A program made the position numbers and the translations under genes. From Erythrobacter sp. YT30 (lineage in GTDB: Bacteria; Pseudomonadota; Alphaproteobacteria; Sphingomonadales; Sphingomonadaceae), in contig NZ_LMAF01000002.1 in the NCBI RefSeq assembly GCF_001542875.1, positions 1,821,501 to 1,885,500 of the forward strand: a DNA stretch of 64,000 nucleotides. The letters are read 5' to 3'. The notes under the pieces were generated by a model, which saw only the letters and a program-made list of their open reading frames with translations, was not told where the DNA came from and made no database searches. The stretch's first letter is position 1. Each line of letters opens with the position of its first letter. This document shows positions 51,478-61,902 of this stretch, piece by piece.

Positions 51478-52931
51478 GACTTCTTGTCCCCGCTCGAATA
51501 ATTCCCACCTCCGCCGCGATTGGCGTTGTAGGGATTTTTGGGGCTTTTGAGCGTCACGCGAACGGGCACCGCCTCAAATCCAAGCTTCGCACGGATGCCG
51601 TTCACCAGATATCGTTCATAGCTTTTGGGCAGGTCATCAAGCCGTGTACCGAACACCACAAAGCGCGGCGGGCGAGTGCCTGCCTGCGTGATATAGCGCA
51701 GCTTGATCCGGCGCCCTCCGGGTGCTGGGGGCGGATTGGCGGCGAGCGCATCGTCAAACCAGCGATTGAGCGCGGCAGTCGGCACCCGCTTTGACCAGCT
51801 TTCGCGAATGGTGAAAGCAGCGCCCAGCATCGTGTCGAGCCCCTTGCCGGTTTTCGCGCTTACCGCGAACAGGGGAACGCCGCGCACTTGTGCAAGTCCA
51901 TCATCAAGCGCTGCCCGGATGCCGTTAAATAAGCCGCTCGCATCCTCAGCGACGTCCCATTTGTTGATCGCAACCATCAAGGCGCGGCCCTCTTCAAGGA
52001 CCATGCTGGCGATCTTCAAGTCCTGGTGCTCCAGCCCTTGCGTCGCATCGAGCAGCAGCACGACGACTTCGGCAAAATCGACCGCACGCCGCGCATCGGC
52101 AACCGAGAGTTTCTCAAGCTTTTCGGTGACATTGCGCTTTTTGCGCATGCCCGCAGTGTCGATCAGCCGGATATCGCGGGTTTCGCCAGACTTGGGATCT
52201 TCCCATTGCCAGTCGATAGCGATCGAATCGCGCGTGATCCCTGCCTCGGGGCCCGTGAGTAGGCGATCTTCGCCAAGCAAGCGGTTAATCAGCGTTGATT
52301 TGCCAGCATTGGGCCGCCCGACAATCGCGAGCTTTAACGGGCCAAGCGGCGCGTCCTCATCGTCTTCCTCGTCCGCCGGCGCCGATGCGGCGGCTTCGAA
52401 TGCTTCGGCCTGTTCACCAATTACAGGCCACAATGCGCCGAAAAGATCGGCGACCCCTTCGCCATGTTCAGCCGATAAAGGCACCGGATCGCCCAAACCC
52501 AGCGAATAGGATTCAAGAACACCCGATTCGCCCGCTTTCCCCTCAGCCTTGTTGGCGACCAGCACGATCGGCACGTCATATTCGCGCAGATAGCGCGCGA
52601 TTTCGTTGTCGAGCGGGGTCAGCCCAGCGCGTGCATCAACGACAAACATCGCGGCATCTGCACCCTCAAGGCTGGCCTCTGTCTGCTTGCGCATGCGACC
52701 AGGAAGGGTGAGGTCATCTTCATCCTCCCACCCTGCTGTGTCGACTACAGTGAACTGCAATCCCGCAATCTCTGCATCCCCCATCCGCCGGTCCCGCGTC
52801 ACTCCCGGCTGATCATCAACCAGCGCGAGCTTTTTGCCGACGAGCCTGTTGAACAGGGTCGATTTGCCCACATTGGGACGCCCGATAATGACAACTTCGG
52901 GCTTGGTCAGGGGAAGGGGAGAGGTGCTCAT
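51474..52931 (-). CDS. der: Ribosome assembly GTPase Der
   Basis: A 485-residue essential double GTPase. Two G domains: G1 GRPNVGKSTLFNRLVG (about 17-32) and GRPNAGKSTLINRLLG (about 212-227), each with DTAGW/DTAGM and NKAEG/NKWDV motifs, and the C-terminal KH-like domain (LNRWFDDALAANPPP). It assists 50S subunit maturation. An acidic linker DEEDDEDAP separates the two domains. Followed by the DUF2721 gene (4-nt overlap). Confidence 0.96.
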   Translation of the reverse strand: MSTSPLPLTKPEVVIIGRPNVGKSTLFNRLVGKKLALVDDQPGVTRDRRMGDAEIAGLQFTVVDTAGWEDEDDLTLPGRMRKQTEASLEGADAAMFVVDARAGLTPLDNEIARYLREYDVPIVLVANKAEGKAGESGVLESYSLGLGDPVPLSAEHGEGVADLFGALWPVIGEQAEAFEAAASAPADEEDDEDAPLGPLKLAIVGRPNAGKSTLINRLLGEDRLLTGPEAGITRDSIAIDWQWEDPKSGETRDIRLIDTAGMRKKRNVTEKLEKLSVADARRAVDFAEVVVLLLDATQGLEHQDLKIASMVLEEGRALMVAINKWDVAEDASGLFNGIRAALDDGLAQVRGVPLFAVSAKTGKGLDTMLGAAFTIRESWSKRVPTAALNRWFDDALAANPPPAPGGRRIKLRYITQAGTRPPRFVVFGTRLDDLPKSYERYLVNGIRAKLGFEAVPVRVTLKSPKNPYNANRGGGGNYSSGDKKS

Positions 52932-52955
52932 GGAAAAGACGCTTGGCGGCGCGAT

Positions 52956-53270
52956 TTAGTCCTTTTTCGCCACAGGCGGATCATCGCCGAGGTCTTCAAA
53001 CCATGCCTCAACCGGGCCGGTGAGCTTTAGCGTTAAGGGGCGGCCCTTGCGGTCAACGGTCTTGCCTGCCTGGACGCGCACCCAACCTTCGGAGATCGAG
53101 TATTCCTCGATGTCGGTGCGCGCTTTGCCTTTGAAGCGAATGCCAACGCCGCGCTGCAGCACTTCGGCATCGAAATGCGGGCTGGCAGGGTGCACGGCGA
53201 GGTGATCGGGCGGCACATCAGCGCCGCTCTTTGCGCTGGTTTCCTTGGTTTCGGGGGTTTCGTCTGACAT
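52956..53270 (-). CDS. DUF3297-family protein
   Basis: A 104-residue soluble protein with the family motif PPDHLAVHPASPHFDAEVLQ and GWVRVQAGKTVDRKG. Function unknown; found widely in proteobacteria. I chose MSDETPE (53270), 5 nt after AAGGA; an ATG two codons earlier sits right against that Shine-Dalgarno sequence. Lies 25 bp upstream of der on the same strand, possibly cotranscribed. Confidence 0.85.
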   Translation of the reverse strand: MSDETPETKETSAKSGADVPPDHLAVHPASPHFDAEVLQRGVGIRFKGKARTDIEEYSISEGWVRVQAGKTVDRKGRPLTLKLTGPVEAWFEDLGDDPPVAKKD

Positions 53271-53462
53271 ATCCATCCTTATGCGTTTGGCGCTTGCACG
53301 CCCGTTTTTTCGCGCCTTAGTGCGCTCATAGCTGCTAAACAAGCGAACACTGTCCTGTTCATTGGCGCAGGCTACGCTTGCCCTTTGGCAAAAGCGGCGA
53401 TACAGGGCCTCCCAGATGCGCGCGGGAGCCGGCTTGGTTTCCCGCGCGGCTTCGTTCGGAAT

Positions 53463-53547
53463 GCGGGCGTGGCGAAATTGGTAGACGCGCCAGATTTAGG
53501 TTCTGGTATCGCAAGATGTGGGGGTTCGAGTCCCTTCGCCCGCACCA
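53463..53547 (+). tRNA. tRNA-Leu (anticodon TAG)
   Basis: 85-nt cloverleaf with long variable arm: acceptor GCGGGCG/CGCCCGC, D-loop GGCGAAATTGGTAGACGC, anticodon stem CCAGA/TCTGG with loop TTTAGGT (TAG reads CUA), T-arm GTTCGAGTC, discriminator A and encoded CCA ending at 53547. Confidence 0.95.
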
Positions 53548-53630
53548 ATTCGCGCCCCGGACCGCGTGGTACCGGATCGAAGCACCCCTTTTGAATTTGC
53601 GAAGAAGAAAGCTCTCAAAAAAGTAGCCCC

Positions 53631-55256
53631 ATGCAGACAAAGCAAACCACCAATGAAGGCCTGAAGCGCGCTTACGCGATCACGATCACCGCTGATGAGA
53701 TCAGCGAGAAGATCACCGCTGAAATCAAGAAGATCGCTCCGCAAGTCAGAATGCCGGGTTTCCGTCCTGGCAAGGTGCCTGCGAATCTCGTGAAGAAGAT
53801 GCACGGCGAACAGCTTCACGCGCAGGTGGTGAACGATGTCATTCAGTCCTCGGTCGACAGTCTGATCAAAGATGAAGAGCTGCGCCCTGCGATGCAGCCG
53901 CAGATCAATCTTGGCGAAGGCTACGAAGAGGGCAAGGACGCTGAGCTTACCGTTGAGCTTGAAGTGTTGCCTGAAATCGAAGCGCCAAGCGTTGAAGGGC
54001 TGAAGCTTGAAAAGCTGGTTGTTCCTGTCACCGATGAACAGATCGACGAAGCGATCCAGGGCATTGCTGGTCAGAACAAGAGCTATAAAGACGCCGCAAA
54101 AACGAAGAAAGCGGCCGACGGCAACCAGCTGATCATTGATTTCGTTGGCAAGATCGACGGCGAAGAATTTGAAGGCGGCAAGGCGGAAGATACGCCTCTG
54201 GTGCTCGGCTCAGGCTCCTTCATCCCGGGCTTTGAAGATCAGTTGGTCGGCGTGAAAGCGGGCGATGAAAAGACCATCACGGTCAATTTCCCCGATGACT
54301 ATCAGGCTGAGCATCTCGCCGGGAAAGAGGCGACTTTCGATGTTTCCGTGAAAGCGGTGAAGGTCGAAACCGAAACCAAGATCGACGAGGAGTTCGCAAA
54401 GAACCTCGGCCTCGACAGCTTGGATAAGCTGAAAGAGATCATGAAAGGTCAGCTCGAACAGCAGACCGCTGGCCTGACGCGCACCCAGATGAAGCGTTCG
54501 CTGCTCGATACGCTGGCGGCTGGGCACGATTTCGAAGTGCCGAGCCAGATGGTGGATGCAGAATTCAACCAGATCTGGAACCAGCTTCAGCAGGAAGCGG
54601 CCAAGGAAGAAGATCCTGATGCGGCGCTGAAAGAAATCGAAGCTGAAAAGGACGACTATCAGGCGATCGCTGAACGCCGCGTGCGTCTTGGCCTGCTTTT
54701 GTCCGAAATCGGCCAGGCGAACAACGTCGAGGTGAGCAGCCAGGAAATGTCGATGCTCATCCAGCAAGCGGCGCAGCAATATCGCGAGGAAGATCGCGAG
54801 CGCTTTATTCAATACGTGCAATCAGACCCGATGGCCGCTGCTCAGCTGCGCGCGCCGCTTTACGAAGACAAAGTGGTCGATTTCCTGTTTGATACGGCTG
54901 AAGTGACCGAGCGTGAAGTGACTGCAGAGGAACTTCAGGCGGCGATTGAAGCTGAGGAAGACGCTGAGGCTGAAAAGGCGAAGGCTGCTCCGAAGAAGAA
55001 AGCGCCAGCGAAAAAGCCAGCAGCGAAAAAGGCGCCTGCGAAGAAGGCTCCAGCCAAAAAGGCGGATGCTGACGAAAAGCCCGCTGCCAAGAAAACGCCA
55101 GCCAAAAAGGCCCCGGCGAAGAAACCGGCTGCCAAAACCACTGCGGCGAAGAAGCCAGCAGCGGCGAAAACGACAGCGGCTAAGAAGCCGGCTGCGAAGA
55201 AGGCTCCTGCCAAGAAGCCTGCGGCCAAAAAGGCGCCTGCCAAGAAGGCTGACTAA
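53631..55256 (+). CDS. tig: Trigger factor with Lys/Ala/Pro-rich C-terminal tail
   Basis: A 541-residue ribosome-bound chaperone and peptidyl-prolyl isomerase. N-terminal ribosome-binding domain with the MPGFRPGKVP signature (about 42-51), FKBP domain with DFVGKIDGEEF (about 170-180), then the chaperone arms. The last 93 residues, from about 449, are almost only Lys, Ala and Pro in AAKK/APAKK repeats, like histone H1 or TolA-style tails, and add to the usual length of about 430-450. Such a tail may bind nucleic acid or ribosome; effect unknown. Followed by a hairpin terminator shared with the amidase 3' end. Confidence 0.95.
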   Translation: MQTKQTTNEGLKRAYAITITADEISEKITAEIKKIAPQVRMPGFRPGKVPANLVKKMHGEQLHAQVVNDVIQSSVDSLIKDEELRPAMQPQINLGEGYEEGKDAELTVELEVLPEIEAPSVEGLKLEKLVVPVTDEQIDEAIQGIAGQNKSYKDAAKTKKAADGNQLIIDFVGKIDGEEFEGGKAEDTPLVLGSGSFIPGFEDQLVGVKAGDEKTITVNFPDDYQAEHLAGKEATFDVSVKAVKVETETKIDEEFAKNLGLDSLDKLKEIMKGQLEQQTAGLTRTQMKRSLLDTLAAGHDFEVPSQMVDAEFNQIWNQLQQEAAKEEDPDAALKEIEAEKDDYQAIAERRVRLGLLLSEIGQANNVEVSSQEMSMLIQQAAQQYREEDRERFIQYVQSDPMAAAQLRAPLYEDKVVDFLFDTAEVTEREVTAEELQAAIEAEEDAEAEKAKAAPKKKAPAKKPAAKKAPAKKAPAKKADADEKPAAKKTPAKKAPAKKPAAKTTAAKKPAAAKTTAAKKPAAKKAPAKKPAAKKAPAKKAD

Positions 55257-55263
55257 GACTTCG

Positions 55264-55291
55264 AACCGGCCGAGAGTTCACTCGGCCGGTT
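55264..55291 (+). terminator. Hairpin at the end of tig, inside the amidase 3' end
   Basis: AACCGGCCGAG (55264-55274) and CTCGGCCGGTT (55281-55291) form a perfect 11-bp stem with a 6-nt loop. The right arm encodes the last codons of the convergent amidase gene. The T tract after it is short. Confidence 0.7.
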
Positions 55292-56855
55292 CCCATCGTT
55301 TGAACGAAGGCGTTGGCAGCTCAGCTGTCCGCGCCTTTTCGTATGCAGCGCCGACGTTCAACACATCATAGTCAGCCCATTTAGCTCCGAAAAAGCTGAT
55401 GCCGATCGGTAGGCCCTCTATGTGCCCCATAGGAACGGTGAGGTGCGGATAGCCTGCAATAGCAGCAGGTGATCCAAAACCGATAAAGCCGTTAAAGCTG
55501 TCGCCATTCACAAGATCGCTCACCCAGGCAGGCCCGCGGGTTGGGGCGATGAGGAATTCGACGTCGTGCTCGGCAAGAAGCATGTCGAGCGTTTCCTCGC
55601 CGGCAATTCGCAAAGCGTTTGATCGAGCTAATTCGTACTTCTCGCGGAAAGTCTCTTTCTCGGCCGCTTCGAAGATTTCTTGGCCGAACCAGCGCAATTC
55701 GGTGTCCGCATTGGCTTTGTTAAAAGCGATCAAGTCGGCGAGCGATCGCGGGGTTTTGCCATCAGGCAATTCCGGGATTGATTGCAGGTATTCTGCCATC
55801 CCTTCGCGCAATTCGTATTTGAGAACGATATAGCTGTCGCGAAACATCTGATTGTTCACGTCGAATTCGATGTCGACCAGCGCCGCACCAGCCCTTTCCA
55901 TATCCGCAAGGGCTGTCTCGAAAACGTCAGCCAGATCAGCCTGATTGCCGATCTGATTACGCATCACGCCTATGCGCACCCCTTGGAGCGAGGCATCATC
56001 CAGTCCAACGCTGTAGTCAGCAAGGCGCGGCGCGATAAGCGTTACGGGGTCGTCAGGATCCTCGCCCGCAATCGCGCTCAGCAAGAGCGCCGCATCGCGC
56101 ACTGTCCGCGTCATGGGCCCTGCCGTGTCCTGCGTTGAGGAAATCGGCACAACATGCGTACGACTGACGATGCCTACGCTGGGTTTAAAGCCGACGATGC
56201 CGTTGATCGACGCGGGGCATGTGATCGAGCCGTTCGTTTCCGTACCGATGGCTCCCCACGCAAATCCCGCTGCAATCGCCGCCCCGCTGCCCGATGATGA
56301 GCCACACGAATTGCGATCAATGGCGTGAGGGTTTCGAGTAAGCCCACCAATGGCGCTCCAGCCGCTGGTGGAATCCTCGCTTCGGATATTGGCCCATTCG
56401 GACAGGTTGGTTTTGCCCATCACTACGCCGCCTGCCGCGCGCAAATTGGCAATCAAAGGTGCATCGCGGCCTGTAAAGTTATCCTTCAAGGCCAGGCTGC
56501 CAGCGGTTGTTGGCAATTCGCGAGTATCGATATTGTCTTTGACGAGCACGGTTTTGCCATCAAGAGGCAGTCCGCGGTTTTGCTGGGCGCGCACTTGATC
56601 GATTATGTTGGGCGCAAGTGCGATAATCGAATTTAGACCATCGGGGCCTTTATCGAGCTCGTTTATGGCTGCCATAGCCATCATCGCGCGGATTTCTTCA
56701 CGACTGGGCGGCGTTGTCTCTTTTGTAGAAGTTTCTTTGTGGGGACCGATTTCCAAGACCCGCGGCTCGTCTTGAGATTGATCACTCGCGGTGAGGGGTT
56801 GCGTATTGGCCAACAACGCGGCGGCGCTAGCTAGGGTCATAGTTTTGGACAGCAT
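55278..56855 (-). CDS. Exported amidase signature enzyme
   Basis: A 525-residue hydrolase of the amidase family. Signal peptide-like start (about 1-22). The Ser-Ser-Lys triad is visible: Lys in LVKDNIDTRE, Ser in GSSSGSGAAIA, Ser in GSITCPASINGIVG. Members hydrolyse amides or peptidyl amides. The ATG 56855 (AGGGA upstream) is preferred over an in-frame start 14 codons earlier. Its 3' end overlaps the trigger-factor terminator. Confidence 0.9.
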   Translation of the reverse strand: MLSKTMTLASAAALLANTQPLTASDQSQDEPRVLEIGPHKETSTKETTPPSREEIRAMMAMAAINELDKGPDGLNSIIALAPNIIDQVRAQQNRGLPLDGKTVLVKDNIDTRELPTTAGSLALKDNFTGRDAPLIANLRAAGGVVMGKTNLSEWANIRSEDSTSGWSAIGGLTRNPHAIDRNSCGSSSGSGAAIAAGFAWGAIGTETNGSITCPASINGIVGFKPSVGIVSRTHVVPISSTQDTAGPMTRTVRDAALLLSAIAGEDPDDPVTLIAPRLADYSVGLDDASLQGVRIGVMRNQIGNQADLADVFETALADMERAGAALVDIEFDVNNQMFRDSYIVLKYELREGMAEYLQSIPELPDGKTPRSLADLIAFNKANADTELRWFGQEIFEAAEKETFREKYELARSNALRIAGEETLDMLLAEHDVEFLIAPTRGPAWVSDLVNGDSFNGFIGFGSPAAIAGYPHLTVPMGHIEGLPIGISFFGAKWADYDVLNVGAAYEKARTAELPTPSFKRWEPAE

Positions 56856-57040
56856 AGTCCCTGTCTCACCCCATCCTTTACCCAAATCAAGCCTCACGCC
56901 GCCTCGTTAAGAAATGGAGCGCGACAGTCCTGATCTCGAACGCGGCTGTGCGGGCATTTGTATTGCGCGCCAGCACTGACAAAAAACGCAATGCAATTTT
57001 GCAATCAGGAAACTCGATTCTGGTATAGACACGGCTCTCA

Positions 57041-58381
57041 ATGACCGAGACTCTCACCGCCTCCAACATCGCTGGCATCGCGCCGAAGCGCAAGCACTAT
57101 CACGATATCGATGGTGCGCGTTCGGTGCTGATGTTCCTGTCGGTCGCGCTGCATGCGGGCACTGTCTATGCGCCTATGCGGCCATGGATCACTGGCAATG
57201 AGGATCGCGCGGTCTTTTTCGACTGGCTGATTTTCGCCTTCCACCTGTTTGTCACACCGACTTTCTTCTTCGTTGGCGGCTTCTTTGCAGTGCTGCTGTT
57301 GGCGCGGCGCAGTGTGGTCGGATTTGTCTGGAACAGGTTTCAACGCACCGCGATCCCGCTGATCATGATCGCGGTAAGCTTCAATATGCTTGAGCATTAT
57401 CTGCGTTTGAGCGACGCGGGCGGAAAAGGCTCAATTCTCGAATGGATCGGTAGTCCGCATTTCATCCAGATTTGGGCCGATGGGACCTGGCAATTGCACC
57501 TCTGGTTTCTCGTCAGCCTGATCCCGATGTTTATCCTCGCGGCAATCGTGCACGCAGTCCTGCCCCAGAATGCTGGGCTTCGCGGATGGTCAGTGACGTT
57601 TTCCGATTGGGCAGGGCGCGTTGCGAGCGGCGGACTACCATTTGTGTTCGTGCTGTTGTTCCTGGGGTTTGCCAATACGGCGAATTACTCTGCTGCGGCG
57701 CTCGTTCCAGGCGGGTATGATCTCCTCTTTCCCGGTTTCCAGAGCTGGTACAAATTGACGAGCGAATTTCCGTTCTTCGTTATTGGCGTCATGGCAGCAC
57801 TCTCCCCGCGTTTGCTTGCAAGCCTAGTCGAGTGGCGCTGGTGGATGCCATTTGCTGCCGCGACAGCTCTAATCTTCCAGCCTTACCCCATGGCAGATCA
57901 GGGCCACATCATGCCGTTTGTCTTTGAAGCGACGGCATCTGCCGGGATCGAACTCGGCGTGGATCGCACATTTGCAACCCGCATAGCCCTCCTGTTCCTC
58001 AATCAGCTCGCCATCTGGACGCTGGTGCTGTTTGTCCTGCAGTTCTTCCACCGCTTCTTCAATGAAGGAGGCCCGCGCACCGCCTGGCTCGCTGACTGTG
58101 CGCTCTCAATGTATCTCTTCCACCATTGTTTCGTATACATCTTCGGGCAGATGTTCGTCGGCGTCGATTGGCCGATCACGCTCGAATTTTTGATCGTAAC
58201 CATCGCATCAGCAGCAGCAGTCATCCTGATCCACGAGATTCTGGTACGACGCATTCCTGCTTTACGCTTTCTGTTCAACGGCAAAACCGATGTTCGTGAG
58301 GTGAAGAAGAAGCCCGGATTTGTTGGCGCATTCTTTCCGGGCAAAGCTGCGCAGACTGTTAAAACCGCGAAGCCAGCCTGA
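57041..58381 (+). CDS. Acyltransferase-3/OpgC-like membrane protein
   Basis: A 446-residue protein with about ten hydrophobic helices and the acyltransferase-3 start HYHDIDGARSVLMFLSVALHAG; the His in LHAG is the conserved catalytic candidate. It resembles OpgC-type glucan succinyltransferases. A basic C-terminal tail follows. Acyl acceptor unknown; a lipid or glucan is likely. Single gene, 90 bp before clpP. Confidence 0.82.
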   Translation: MTETLTASNIAGIAPKRKHYHDIDGARSVLMFLSVALHAGTVYAPMRPWITGNEDRAVFFDWLIFAFHLFVTPTFFFVGGFFAVLLLARRSVVGFVWNRFQRTAIPLIMIAVSFNMLEHYLRLSDAGGKGSILEWIGSPHFIQIWADGTWQLHLWFLVSLIPMFILAAIVHAVLPQNAGLRGWSVTFSDWAGRVASGGLPFVFVLLFLGFANTANYSAAALVPGGYDLLFPGFQSWYKLTSEFPFFVIGVMAALSPRLLASLVEWRWWMPFAAATALIFQPYPMADQGHIMPFVFEATASAGIELGVDRTFATRIALLFLNQLAIWTLVLFVLQFFHRFFNEGGPRTAWLADCALSMYLFHHCFVYIFGQMFVGVDWPITLEFLIVTIASAAAVILIHEILVRRIPALRFLFNGKTDVREVKKKPGFVGAFFPGKAAQTVKTAKPA

Positions 58382-58408
58382 CTTTCCCCAAGCCTGTCAC
58401 CGCGCCCC

Positions 58409-58439
58409 CTTGAAAAAGCACAAGGCCGCCCGACATAAC
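58409..58439 (+). promoter_or_regulatory. clpP: Possible heat-shock promoter of clpP
   Basis: CTTGAAA (58409-58415) is an exact sigma-32 -35 box. The nearest -10-like match is CATAAC at 58434-58439, with a longer spacer than usual, so only the -35 part is convincing. It lies 57 nt before the clpP start. Confidence 0.35.
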
Positions 58440-58471
58440 CTGTCCGACACTCACGAAGGAATTTCTCGACC

Positions 58472-59176
58472 ATGATCGATCTGCTTGGCGCCAACGGCGA
58501 AACTTACGGCTCACAGGGGCAGTTCACCCGCGATCCTGAAACCGGCGCGCTCGTGCCTGTGGTGGTTGAGCAAACCAGCCGCGGTGAACGCAGCTTTGAC
58601 ATTTTCTCGCGGCTCCTGCGCGAACGCATCGTGTTCGTGACCGGCCAGATCGAAGACGGCATGGCATCGCTCATCACAGCGCAGCTGTTGTTCCTCGAAA
58701 GCGAAAACCCATCCAAGCCGATCAGCATGTACATCAACTCGCCCGGCGGCGTGGTGACGGCTGGTCTCCAGATTTACGACACGATGCAGTACATCAAACC
58801 GCGCGTTTCGACCGTGGTGATGGGGCAGGCCGCATCGATGGGCAGCTTCCTTCTTGCTGCAGGTGAGCCGGGTATGCGCATCGCGCTGCCGAATGCTCGC
58901 GTCATGGTTCACCAGCCTTCAGGCGGTGCGCGCGGCATGGCATCGGATATTGAGATCCAGGCTCGCGAAATCCTGCGCATTCGCACTAGGATGAACGATC
59001 TTTACGTGAAGTTCACCGGCCGCACGCTTGAAGAAATCGAAAAAGCGATGGACCGCGACACCTTCCTCGAAGCGGAAGAGGCCAAGGAATTCGGCCTTGT
59101 CGACAAGGTTTTCGAAACGCGTCCCGACACTGAAGAGGATAGCGATGAACAAGGTTCGGGCGGCGCTCCCGAGTAA
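58472..59176 (+). CDS. clpP: ATP-dependent Clp protease proteolytic subunit
   Basis: A 234-residue serine protease that forms a 14-mer chamber. Catalytic Ser in [14 protein letters not shown], His in VMVHQPSGG and the Asp in [14 protein letters not shown]. An acidic C-terminal tail ([15 protein letters not shown]) follows the usual end. ATG 58472. Works with ClpX encoded downstream after a 251-bp gap that contains no gene. Confidence 0.97.
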   Translation: MIDLLGANGETYGSQGQFTRDPETGALVPVVVEQTSRGERSFDIFSRLLRERIVFVTGQIEDGMASLITAQLLFLESENPSKPISMYINSPGGVVTAGLQIYDTMQYIKPRVSTVVMGQAASMGSFLLAAGEPGMRIALPNARVMVHQPSGGARGMASDIEIQAREILRIRTRMNDLYVKFTGRTLEEIEKAMDRDTFLEAEEAKEFGLVDKVFETRPDTEEDSDEQGSGGAPE

Positions 59177-59427
59177 TCAGGGTTAATTTCAACATCATTT
59201 TCGCCTCGGCGACAATGGTGCTGGAAACCCTTCGCGGTACACCTGTCCCGCGATGTGACGGGTGGTCGGTAATCCGCGCCACCATTGCCACAAACTTCAC
59301 GATTAATGCGTGAATGGACGTAAAATCGGGCACTATGTGTTGATTCATTTGGTGTCCAAGATAGATTGACCGAATCCGGGCATGGGGTCGCCCCCAACAG
59401 ACCTGCACGGATTTAAGGGAACTTGGT

Positions 59428-60693
<1,266 letters not shown>

Positions 60694-60714
60694 TAGGCTG
60701 CAAGTCGGGTATGT

Positions 60715-61149
60715 TTGCCTGACCAGAATTTTCTGTTTGTCTGCAGCTAGAACCAATGGCGCAGCCCAACTGCTGAGCATGTTTTTGCTGACTTCGATGG
60801 TGTGAATACGTTGTCAGCGGGCACCAACCGCGGCGCTGTTGAGCCTGTAAGCGATGATCTTATTGCGTGGGCCGATCTGATACTTGTGATGGAGAAGCAG
60901 CATCGACAGTTGCTACAGCGGGACCATCGAGAAGCCCTTCATGATAAGCGCATCGTAGTCCTCGGCATTCCCGATACCTACCGATTTATGGACCCGGAAC
61001 TCGTTTCGCTCCTTCGCAGAAAATGCGCCGATGGCTTCGCTGACTGCTTAAAAACAAGAAACCCCGCTCGGCCAGGAGGTTCGATGGGCCGAGCGGGGTC
61101 CTGTTTAGCGCCGCCTCGCGTGGGAGGGAAGAAAGTGAAGCAGCGCTAG
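60715..61149 (+). pseudogene. Low-molecular-weight tyrosine phosphatase-like gene with in-frame amber codon
   Basis: Continuous in-frame sequence NFLFVCS-stop-NQWRSPTAEHVFADF, with TAG at 60748-60750 inside the P-loop. The C-x5-R spacing (C at 60742, R at 60760) is kept if the stop is counted as one residue, and downstream sequence IAWADLILVMEKQHRQLL and IPDTYRFMDPELVSLLR is well kept. The expected end, about residue 105-110, is followed by extra codons that run through the fasciclin terminator hairpin, suggesting the natural stop is also lost. Either a recent pseudogene, a readthrough gene or a sequence error. Confidence 0.75.
61052..61098 (-). terminator. Terminator of the fasciclin gene
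   Basis: Perfect 12-bp stem CCCCGCTCGGCC (61062-61073) with GGCCGAGCGGGG (61087-61098), 13-nt loop. Read on the minus strand it is followed by TTTCTTGTTTTT. Confidence 0.85.
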
Positions 61150-61163
61150 CTTGGTGACTTGTT

Positions 61164-61745
61164 TTACGCGGGCAGGAACACTCCGTCCGTGATGTGAATT
61201 ACGCCGTTCGAGGTCTGCACATCCGCAGTTGTGACGGCCGTCGCGCGGCCTTTTGCGTCGGTAATGACAATCGTTTCGCCCGAAAGGCGCGCGGTCAGCT
61301 TCTCGCCGGCCAGCGTATCAATCGTCGCAGAACCGCCATGCTTGTTGATAAGCTCGACAAGGTCAGCCGATGTGACGGAGCCGGATACGGCGTGGTAAAC
61401 GAGGACATTGGTCAGCGTGCCCTTGTTCTGAGGGCGCAGCAGCGTCGACACGGTGCCATCGGGGAGCTTGGCAAAGGCCGTGTCGGTTGGTGCAAATACG
61501 GTGAATGGGCCGGGGTTCGAAAGCGTGCCAGCGAGATCGGCAGCGGTAACAGCAGCCACGAGAGTGTTGTGAACGCCAGTGCTCTGAGCGGTTTCAACAA
61601 TGTTGGGTGCAGCTTTAGACTTATGATCATGCGCAGCGAGCGGAGCGGTGCTGATGGTCGCGACAGATGCGGTGCCAACAACGGCGGCAATCGCAGCGGC
61701 CTTAAGTGATTTCGCGAAGCGGGAAGGTTTAGCAGTCTTAGACAT
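61164..61745 (-). CDS. Fasciclin-domain exported protein
   Basis: A 193-residue secreted or surface protein. Signal peptide (about 1-38, ending PLAA) and one FAS1 domain (about 48-190) with H1 motif TVFAPTDTAFAKLP and H2 motif VIHITDGVFLPA. FAS1 proteins mediate adhesion or envelope assembly. The start ATG 61745 has AGGAG upstream. Downstream neighbour on the same strand of the sigma/anti-sigma pair, separated by 157 bp; probably a target of that sigma factor. Confidence 0.92.
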   Translation of the reverse strand: MSKTAKPSRFAKSLKAAAIAAVVGTASVATISTAPLAAHDHKSKAAPNIVETAQSTGVHNTLVAAVTAADLAGTLSNPGPFTVFAPTDTAFAKLPDGTVSTLLRPQNKGTLTNVLVYHAVSGSVTSADLVELINKHGGSATIDTLAGEKLTARLSGETIVITDAKGRATAVTTADVQTSNGVIHITDGVFLPA

Positions 61746-61902
61746 AAGGGGGATCTCCTTTGTTTGTGACAAGCCCTCCCGGTCTTGCGCTTTTAACTAC
61801 GAAGACCGCCAAACTGCGGATGCAAAACAATTGCAGATTTTTAGAAAAGAACTTTTAAGTCAGAGGCTTGATGCCGGAGAAGGGCATGGCAGCCCCTATT
61901 GC

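Noticed and set aside
54935..55243. 102-codon minus-strand frame rich in Ala, Gly and Phe that looks like a membrane protein
   Set aside because: It is the antisense of the Lys/Ala/Pro tail of trigger factor; repeats of AAG and GCC codons give long hydrophobic frames on the other strand by composition alone.
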